DNA of 64,000 bases from Streptomyces lanatus (GTDB lineage Bacteria; Actinomycetota; Actinomycetes; Streptomycetales; Streptomycetaceae). The notes beneath the pieces were generated by a model. That model had not been told where the DNA came from. It saw nothing but the letters and a program-made list of their open reading frames with translations, and did not search any database. This document shows, piece after piece, positions 58,562 through 64,000 of this stretch. The position numbers and the translations under genes were made by a program. The stretch spans positions 62,001-126,000 of the forward strand of contig NZ_BNBM01000015.1 of NCBI RefSeq assembly GCF_014655715.1, read 5' to 3'. Every line of letters starts with the position of its first letter. Position 1 is the stretch's first letter.

Positions 58562-59621
58562 CGAACCCCTCCCCCGTAAGTGCCACGAACGCGTCCTCCA
58601 GAGAGGCCCGTTCGACACCGAAGCCCCGGACCCGGACTCCGGCGGTCACCAACGCCACGTTGACGTCCGCGAGATCACGCTCCGGAGGCTCCGCGGTCAC
58701 CCGGTCCTCGGTGATGACGACATCCCCGGCACCCTGCTCCTTCAGCACCCGCGCCGCGTCCACGGTGTCGGGCGTGGTCACGATCAGCCGACCGCGCGTC
58801 CCCGCCGCCAGCTCCGCCACCGCGCCCTGGGTGATCAGCCGGCCCTGGGCCATCACCGCCGCGTGTGTGCAGACCTGCTCGATCTCGTCGAGGAGGTGGG
58901 AGGAGAGGAAGACGGTCGTGCCGTCGGAGGCCAACTCCCGGATCAGGGACCGGATCTCGCGCATGCCCTGCGGATCGAGACCGTTGGTCGGCTCGTCGAG
59001 CACCAGCAGTCTGCGCGGCTGGAGCAGCGCGGCCGCGAGTCCCAGCCGCTGCTTCATGCCGAGCGAGTACGCCTTGGCCTTCTTGCCAGAGGCGGCCGCC
59101 AGGCCCACCCGGTCCAGCGCGGCGGCGACGCGGGTGCGCCGGGTGCGTGGATCGGCGGTCGGGTCGGCGGCGTCGTAGCGGAGGAGGTTGTCGCGGCCGG
59201 AGAGGAAGCCGTACAGGGCGGGGCCCTCGATGAGCGCACCGACATGCGGCAGGACGGCGCGCGCAGCCTTGGGCATGGGCCGGCCGAGCACGCGCGCGGT
59301 GCCGGAGGTGGGCTCGATCAGCCCCATCAACATGCGGATGGTGGTGGTCTTGCCCGAGCCGTTCGGCCCGAGGAACCCGAAGACGCTGCCCGCCGGGACG
59401 CTCAGCTCAAGCCCGTCCACAGCGAGCTGCCCACCGCGGTAGCGCTTGGTGAGCGCATGGGTCGCGATCACCGTGCCGTCATCACCACCGACGTGCCCGG
59501 AGTGGGCGGTCGGGGTGACGGGGGTGGCCGGGGCGGCCTGTGCGGCCACCCCGGCGTCGTCCGCCACGCCCCGATCGGCCCGAGTGACCTCGTCGGTCCC
59601 CCCAGTGGGCGGTTCCTCCAT
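58548..59621 (-). CDS. ABC transporter ATP-binding protein
   Basis: 357-residue ATPase of the CcmA/DrrA group. Walker A 'GPNGSGKTTTIRMLMG', signature 'YSLGMKQRLGLA', Walker B 'LLVLDEPTNGLDP' and the H-loop 'VFLSSHLLDEI' are present. About 50 disordered residues precede the domain and about 100 follow. It energises the permease encoded downstream. ATG 59621 used. The LolA-like gene upstream is on the same strand, 61 bases away. Confidence 0.93.
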   Translation of the reverse strand: MEEPPTGGTDEVTRADRGVADDAGVAAQAAPATPVTPTAHSGHVGGDDGTVIATHALTKRYRGGQLAVDGLELSVPAGSVFGFLGPNGSGKTTTIRMLMGLIEPTSGTARVLGRPMPKAARAVLPHVGALIEGPALYGFLSGRDNLLRYDAADPTADPRTRRTRVAAALDRVGLAAASGKKAKAYSLGMKQRLGLAAALLQPRRLLVLDEPTNGLDPQGMREIRSLIRELASDGTTVFLSSHLLDEIEQVCTHAAVMAQGRLITQGAVAELAAGTRGRLIVTTPDTVDAARVLKEQGAGDVVITEDRVTAEPPERDLADVNVALVTAGVRVRGFGVERASLEDAFVALTGEGFDVAG

Positions 59622-59682
59622 CGGCTTCTCGGGCTCCTCGGTTCGTCGTACGGGTGCGTGCGGTGCGGCGGTCGGCTACGGG

Positions 59683-60957
59683 TTACTTCGCGGAGTTGGC
59701 CGCCTTCACGAGGGCGTCCTTGTCGACGGCGCCCACGTAGACCTTGCCGTCGTCCGTCATCAGGGCGTTGATCAGGCGGGTCTTGAAGACCGTGCCCGAA
59801 CCGAACTTGCCGGTGACCTTGTCGCCCAGGGAGTCGAGGAAGCCGCCCATGTCGCCGCCGACCTCGGAGCCGGAGGGCATGCCCTCGCCGCCGGTGTCGA
59901 AGACGGCCACGGAGTTCCAGCCCTCGCCTATGACCTCGGGACCGCCCTCGGCGGCCTTGCCCGACCCGCCCTCGGGCTTCGCCCCGCCGAGCTCCTTCTC
60001 GAACTCCTTGCGGAACTCGTCCTCGGACTTCGCCGAGCCCGAGCCGTGCTCCCCGGCGGCGCCCTCCATCGCGCCCTCCTCGGTGACCTTCGCACCCTTG
60101 GGCGGGGTGAAGTCGAAGGTCGAGGCGGAAGGCTTGGCGAAGCTGACCTGGGTGAAGCCCGCGTCGATCACGGCCGCGCCGCCACTGGACGGTGTCAGCG
60201 TGAACTTCAGCGGCATACCGGTCTCGGCGTCCACGGCCACGGTGATCGCGCCGACCGTGGTCCCGGACTGCTTCGGCTTGATGAGCAGCCGGTAGGCGTC
60301 CCGGCCCGCGACCTGTGCCGTGCCGTCGACACGGACGGCCGTGGTGTCGTCGACCGACTTGAGGGCTTCCTCGGCGAAGTCCTTAGGCGTGGCCGGAACC
60401 TCTTCGGGCTTGCCCTTCTCGGCCTTCGCCTCGTCGCCGGTGGCGTGGAAGACCTCGTTCGACTTGCTGTCGTAGCCCCAGATGTCTTTGCCGTTGTGGA
60501 TGAGGCTGTACTCGGAGGCGTTCTCCAGGAGGGAGAGCTTCTGCTTGTTCTCGCCGTCGACGGCGAGGCGCAGCGTGTGTGTGCCGGACGCCAGCTCGGT
60601 GAGCTTGGCCGACGGGTCGGCGGACGATCCGTCACCCGACCCCGACGGCATGGCGCCGGAGGCGAGGCTCGACTCGAGACCGCCCAGGTCGGGCAGTCCC
60701 AGATCCGTGGTGATCTTGAAGGTGCCGGACAGCTGCTGCACGTCCGACTTCGCGATCTTCTCGATGAGTTGCTGCGCGGTGATGTCCGGCAGGTCGGGGT
60801 CGCCGGAGTCGGCGATCGCCGGGACGAGCCCGATGGTCGCCGCCGCGATGCCCACGACCGCGACCGGAACGACGTACCGCGCGGCCTTGCGACGGCCCGC
60901 GCGCAGGTCGTCGGCCTCCCCTGCGGTCGTGCTGTCCTCGGATTCGTACGGTGCCAT
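59683..60957 (-). CDS. LolA-like membrane-anchored protein (DUF2092/outer-membrane lipoprotein carrier-like)
   Basis: 424-residue protein. A cytoplasmic Glu/Asp-rich start is followed by one membrane segment at about residues 24-46 ('YVVPVAVVGIAAATIGLVPAIA'), then an extracytoplasmic domain with a LolA-like half-barrel ('QLSGTFKITTDLGLPD', 'YSLIHNGKDIWGYDSKSNEVFH', 'YRLLIKPKQSGTTVGAITVAVDAETGMPLKF'), and a Gly/Glu-rich insert. It resembles lipid-binding LolA/MucB folds found near ABC transporters in actinobacteria. Lies directly upstream of the ABC pair. ATG 60957 starts just ahead of the membrane segment. Confidence 0.85.
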   Translation of the reverse strand: MAPYESEDSTTAGEADDLRAGRRKAARYVVPVAVVGIAAATIGLVPAIADSGDPDLPDITAQQLIEKIAKSDVQQLSGTFKITTDLGLPDLGGLESSLASGAMPSGSGDGSSADPSAKLTELASGTHTLRLAVDGENKQKLSLLENASEYSLIHNGKDIWGYDSKSNEVFHATGDEAKAEKGKPEEVPATPKDFAEEALKSVDDTTAVRVDGTAQVAGRDAYRLLIKPKQSGTTVGAITVAVDAETGMPLKFTLTPSSGGAAVIDAGFTQVSFAKPSASTFDFTPPKGAKVTEEGAMEGAAGEHGSGSAKSEDEFRKEFEKELGGAKPEGGSGKAAEGGPEVIGEGWNSVAVFDTGGEGMPSGSEVGGDMGGFLDSLGDKVTGKFGSGTVFKTRLINALMTDDGKVYVGAVDKDALVKAANSAK

Positions 60958-61167
60958 GTGTGCCTTACCTCCGTCGTCGGCGGCGGCCGTTCGTCTCTTT
61001 CCTCGCCCGCGAGTCCTAAGACCCCGCACTCGCCCACCCCGTAGCCGCCATTCTCACCCGAATCGGTGAGGAGTGGTGTTCTCGTGGTCTCCATCTGACC
61101 AAATCGGCCAGCGAGATTCGTCAACCTTCGGAGCCAACTCCGCGTACACCTGCGGTATGACACGGAG

Positions 61168-61217
61168 CGGCGGCGCCTCCCCCGACCCGTAGGGGTCGAT
61201 GCGGGAAGACGCCGCCG
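61168..61217 (-). terminator. Terminator hairpin after the CHRD protein gene
   Basis: Outer stem CGGCGGCG/CGCCGCCG enclosing an inner GACCC-GTAG-GGGTC hairpin, 36 bases past the stop at 61253. The 295-base stretch 60958-61252 holds this and no gene. Confidence 0.7.
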
Positions 61218-61252
61218 GTGTGCGCCGTGCCGAGCCGTGGATCAGCCGAGGA

Positions 61253-62275
61253 TCAGCCGTTGAGGAACACGTAGTCGGCCTGGTACGGCACTCCGACGAT
61301 CGCGCCGGGCGTGCAGGACCCGGCCGGGGCCACGCCGCCGACGGTGTTGAGCCGCAGGATCTCGGCGGTGTCGGCGAGCAGGCCGTGGTGCTTGCCGGAC
61401 CGAGTGGCCTTCAGGTCGAGCTCGGGAATGTTCTTGTCGCCGTTCGGGGTCTTGGAGATGACGGAGCCGGTCACGGCGCTGCCGTCCCGCGCGATCCACT
61501 GCGGCGTACCGGAGTTGGGCGCCACGAAGGAGTGCGCGATACGTCCGCCCAGCACGGCGCTGACGTCCCGCTGGGCGAAGGCGTACCCGCCGCCCTCGGC
61601 CGGCTTGCACTCGTAGATCTGCTTGCCCTTGATGACGGACGCCTGGAAGTTGTCGAGCGCGTCCCGGAAGTCGAACTCGGCGACGGTGACCTTGTGGAGC
61701 TGGCCTCGCACCGCACCGCCCGGGAACTCGGCGGTGTGGAGGTTGGCGTAGAACGAACTCGGGTCGGTCTTCAGGGCGTTGAGCAGAGCGGGGTCCTTCA
61801 CCTTGACGCTGCCGGTGACGCTGTGGCCGCTGCCCTTGCTCTTGCCTAGGAGGCCGCCGAAGTCGACCTTGATGCCGCCGTTGGTGCCCTTGGCGCCCTG
61901 GTGGATGTGGAGGGCGGTCGGCTTGCCGGTGCCGCGCCAGGTGACGGCGACGGAGACCTTGTCGCCCTTGACCTTCACGAACTGCAGGGCGGCACCGTCC
62001 TTGTCGCCGACCGCGGGTCCGCCCTCGACGGGCACCTCGTTCGCACCGCGAAGACTTGCGGCGAGGACGGTGCCCCCGGTGCCGCCGCTGAGGGCACCGC
62101 TCTGGCTCACGATCCCCTGTGTGTCGCCCCCGGCGTGACCCGCGTGGTCGGCGCGGTCCCCTCCTGCGGCGAAGGCGGGAATCACCGCGGCGGCGACACC
62201 ACCGGCGGCGGCCACCGCGACAGCGGTGACGATCAGGCTCTTACGGCGCTTGGAGAACGTCGTCTTCATACCCAT
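61253..62275 (-). CDS. Secreted CHRD-domain and DUF3455 protein
   Basis: 340-residue exported protein. A basic start and hydrophobic stretch (residues 1-36, 'SLIVTAVAVAAAGGVAAAVIPAFA') look like a signal peptide with Ala-x-Ala. Residues about 70-190 form a CHRD domain ('LRGANEVP', 'ALHIHQGAKGTNG', 'YANLHTAEFPGGAVRGQL'), a beta-sandwich found in chordin-like secreted proteins. Residues about 200-340 match DUF3455 ('YECKPAEGGGYAFAQRDV', 'PQWIARDGSAVTG'). Function unknown. A TGTGA-N6-TCACA site and a TGGACT-C-AGTCCA palindrome lie upstream. Confidence 0.9.
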   Translation of the reverse strand: MGMKTTFSKRRKSLIVTAVAVAAAGGVAAAVIPAFAAGGDRADHAGHAGGDTQGIVSQSGALSGGTGGTVLAASLRGANEVPVEGGPAVGDKDGAALQFVKVKGDKVSVAVTWRGTGKPTALHIHQGAKGTNGGIKVDFGGLLGKSKGSGHSVTGSVKVKDPALLNALKTDPSSFYANLHTAEFPGGAVRGQLHKVTVAEFDFRDALDNFQASVIKGKQIYECKPAEGGGYAFAQRDVSAVLGGRIAHSFVAPNSGTPQWIARDGSAVTGSVISKTPNGDKNIPELDLKATRSGKHHGLLADTAEILRLNTVGGVAPAGSCTPGAIVGVPYQADYVFLNG

Positions 62276-62353
62276 GATTCTGTTTTCTCCCCGTAATGCA
62301 GCCGACGCCCCCTGCGTCAGCTTCTGGGCATGAATACGGAGGGGATCTTAGTT

Positions 62354-62386
62354 TGGACTCAGTCCAGGCTTGTGAGCTGCGTCACA
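62354..62386. promoter_or_regulatory. Two palindromic operators upstream of the CHRD protein gene, including a Crp-like site
   Basis: TGTGAGCTGCGTCACA at 62371-62386 is a perfect TGTGA-N6-TCACA Crp/FNR-type site. TGGACTCAGTCCA at 62354-62366 is a perfect 6-bp palindrome around one base. Both lie 79-111 bases upstream of the start at 62275 and 35 bases past the polyprenyl synthase stop. Binding is inferred from symmetry. Confidence 0.6.
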
Positions 62387-62420
62387 AAGGTGGGTGTGAC
62401 CGTCTCAGGTCGCCCGGCGC

Positions 62421-63431
62421 CTAACCGGCCCGATGCACCACCGCGTCGCACAGCTCCATCAGCGCGGCCTTGGCGTCCATGTCCGGCAGCGGTGCGAGCG
62501 CGGCCCGCGCATCCTCCGCATACCGCACGGTGTCCCGCCGGGCCTGCTCCAGCGCCGGATGCACCCGGAGCTGAGCCACCGCTTCCGCGAGCCGCGCGTC
62601 GTCACTCAGATCGGAGTCCAGCAGCTCGCACAGCGCGATGTCCTCCGCGAGCCCCAGCCGCTCGGCCCGCTCGCGCAACCGCAGCACGGGCAGCGTCGGA
62701 ATGCCTTCCCGCAGGTCCGTCCCCGGCGTCTTCCCGGACTCATGGGAGTCGCTCGCGATGTCCAGGACGTCGTCCGCCAGCTGGAAGGCGACCCCGAGCC
62801 GCTCCCCGTACTGGGTCAGCACATCGACGACCGTCTCGTCGGCGCCCGACATCATCGCCCCGAACCGGCACGACACCGCCACCAGCGACCCGGTCTTCCC
62901 GCTGAGCACATCCAGGTAGTGCTCGACGGGATCCCGCCCGTCCTGCGGGCCCGCGGTCTCCAGGATCTGCCCGGTGACCAGCCGCTCGAACGCCTCGGCC
63001 TGCACCCGCACCGCCTCGGGCCCGAGGTCGGCCAGTATGTGCGAGGCCCGGGCGAAGAGGAAGTCGCCGGTCAGTACGGCAACCGAGTTCCCCCAGCGGG
63101 TGTTCGCGCTCTCGACACCTCGCCGTACGGCCGCCACGTCCATCACATCGTCGTGGTACAGCGTCGCCAGATGGGTGAGCTCGACCACCACCGCCGACGG
63201 GACGACCCCCGGCGCGTACGGGTCCCCGAACTGCGCCGTGAGCATCACGAGCAGCGGCCGGAACCGCTTCCCACCCGCCCGCACCAGATGCTGGGCAGCC
63301 TCGGTGATGAAGGGGACCTCACTCTTGGTGGCTTCGAGCAATCCCTCCTCGACAGCCGCCATTCCGGCCTGGACATCGGCTTCCAGAGCCTGGTCCCGCA
63401 CGCTCAGCCCGAACGGCCCGACGACGGTCAC
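62421..63431 (-). CDS. Long-chain polyprenyl diphosphate synthase (menaquinone side chain)
   Basis: 336-residue trans-prenyltransferase. Both aspartate-rich motifs are intact: 'LATLYHDDVMD' (Asp94-Asp98) and 'FQLADDVLD' (Asp220 region). 'RAGGKRFRPLL' binds isopentenyl diphosphate, and 'SGKTGSLVAVS' and 'DLREGIPTLPVL' follow. The residues before the first motif are small, as in enzymes making C35-C45 chains, so a heptaprenyl-to-nonaprenyl product for menaquinone is most likely. In S. coelicolor the corresponding gene is near the first, complete nuo operon. GTG start at 63431. Confidence 0.92.
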   Translation of the reverse strand: MTVVGPFGLSVRDQALEADVQAGMAAVEEGLLEATKSEVPFITEAAQHLVRAGGKRFRPLLVMLTAQFGDPYAPGVVPSAVVVELTHLATLYHDDVMDVAAVRRGVESANTRWGNSVAVLTGDFLFARASHILADLGPEAVRVQAEAFERLVTGQILETAGPQDGRDPVEHYLDVLSGKTGSLVAVSCRFGAMMSGADETVVDVLTQYGERLGVAFQLADDVLDIASDSHESGKTPGTDLREGIPTLPVLRLRERAERLGLAEDIALCELLDSDLSDDARLAEAVAQLRVHPALEQARRDTVRYAEDARAALAPLPDMDAKAALMELCDAVVHRAG

Positions 63432-64000
63432 GAGGGGTCTCCTGTCTGCTGGTGTCTACTGGCGGTTACACGGTTTGTCGATAGGTCGCTGCCATCACTC
63501 AAGTCAGCGTATCCGGTCACGTTTCGATCACCGATGCCGCCCACCCGTCCACCACGGGCTGTATCGGATCACGACCGGTATTTTTTTGATCACCTGATAA
63601 GGCCGGATAAGTATCGCCTTATAGGGAAGTGCCGGTCTATTTCCCGAACCGGAGTCGCCATCGAGCCCGAGTGTCGAGCCGGGCAGCCGGCCACCCCCGT
63701 CACCCATCTGGCCGCCCGCGACCGCTACGCCGCCACCGGGTCCGCCATGACCGGGCCCACCACCCGGCCCGCCGTGACGCCCGTGCCGCACCGGCCGCGC
63801 CACGCGATGCGCCCGGCCCGTCGCCCGGACGGGGATCCCACTCATGCGCGCCCTCCAGATCGCCACGATCCGCTCGATGAGCGACCGCAATGACAACGAC
63901 GTGCGGCACATGAGAGGTTCCACCCCGCGACGAAGAGGCTCATTTCCATCTGACACGGGAAAAACGGACTCCACGGACAGCCAGTTAAAGGCGAGTTGGA
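63432..64000. other. Right-end region; possible truncated gene from 63844 (+)
   Basis: 569 bases with no confident gene. The first 170 bases have the lower GC content of a promoter region (including a TTTTTTTGATCACC stretch at about 63582-63595). An open frame begins at ATG 63844 (MRALQIATIRSMSDR...) and runs to the window edge with 52 codons and no stop. No family is recognisable, so it is given as a possible partial gene only. Confidence 0.35.

Noticed and set aside
63528..63974. Minus-strand open frame near the right edge
   Set aside because: Gly/Arg-rich low-complexity protein with no motif; composition is that of a shadow frame.

Overview
The window looks like a Streptomyces chromosome. 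GC is high throughout, GTG starts and 4-bp stop/start overlaps (ATGA, GTGA) are common, and the gene order from about 20.6 kb rightward matches, from memory, the S. coelicolor SCO4583-SCO4637 neighbourhood (rpmG/hadAB, tRNAs, yajQ, htpX, the second nuo set, a histidine kinase pair, korAB and a polyprenyl diphosphate synthase).

Bases 1-20.6 kb hold a specialised-metabolite gene cluster that runs off the left edge. It encodes the two-enzyme GriI/GriH-type route to 3-amino-4-hydroxybenzoate (3,4-AHBA); an adenylate-forming ligase likely to load it; a small dissociated type II PKS (two ACPs, KS, a half-length chain-length-factor-like subunit, ketoreductase, a two-part hot-dog dehydratase); and a phosphopantetheinyl transferase. 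It also encodes a complete C5N set (5-aminolevulinate synthase plus two acyl-CoA ligase-family enzymes) that would make and attach 2-amino-3-hydroxycyclopent-2-enone, a luciferase-like monooxygenase with a flavin reductase, an FAD monooxygenase, two thioesterases, a DHA2 exporter, and TetR and LuxR regulators. The combination of 3,4-AHBA, polyene-type PKS, C5N and three flavin enzymes is the logic of manumycin/asukamycin-type compounds. No enzyme for the 'upper' N-acyl chain is visible, so the product is either a simpler relative or is completed by genes to the left. A 12-bp palindrome, CRACANNTGTYG, occurs twice upstream of the exporter and once just upstream of the TetR start, suggesting a regulon.

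Bases 20.6-30.4 kb are mostly core genes: hadA/hadB, rpmG, tRNA-Met(CAT), tRNA-Thr(GGT), a divergent amidohydrolase, an NAD(P)-binding protein, yajQ, a permease, yccF and htpX. A 45-nt tRNA remnant with an intact terminator, probably tRNA-Tyr, lies beside yajQ next to a lower-GC hypothetical gene.

Bases 30.5-40.8 kb are one tightly overlapped operon, nuoABCHIJKLMN, with no nuoD, E, F or G; its NuoC carries a long repetitive C-terminal tail. Divergent from it are two paralogous histidine kinases and one response regulator (41.1-45.3 kb), followed by the 2-oxoglutarate:ferredoxin oxidoreductase genes korA and korB (45.6-48.6 kb), a possible electron source for the Nuo2 complex.

Bases 48.8-64 kb contain a DUF6082-type protein, an HxlR/QorB divergent pair, RarD, a VOC protein, a secreted M28 aminopeptidase, a proline-rich TPR-like protein next to a ParA-like P-loop protein, an amidase, an FMN reductase, an ABC exporter pair with a LolA-like membrane protein, a secreted CHRD/DUF3455 protein with a Crp-like site upstream, and a long-chain polyprenyl diphosphate synthase. 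A possible gene start is cut by the right edge. Gene identities come from reading the translated sequences; no database search was run.
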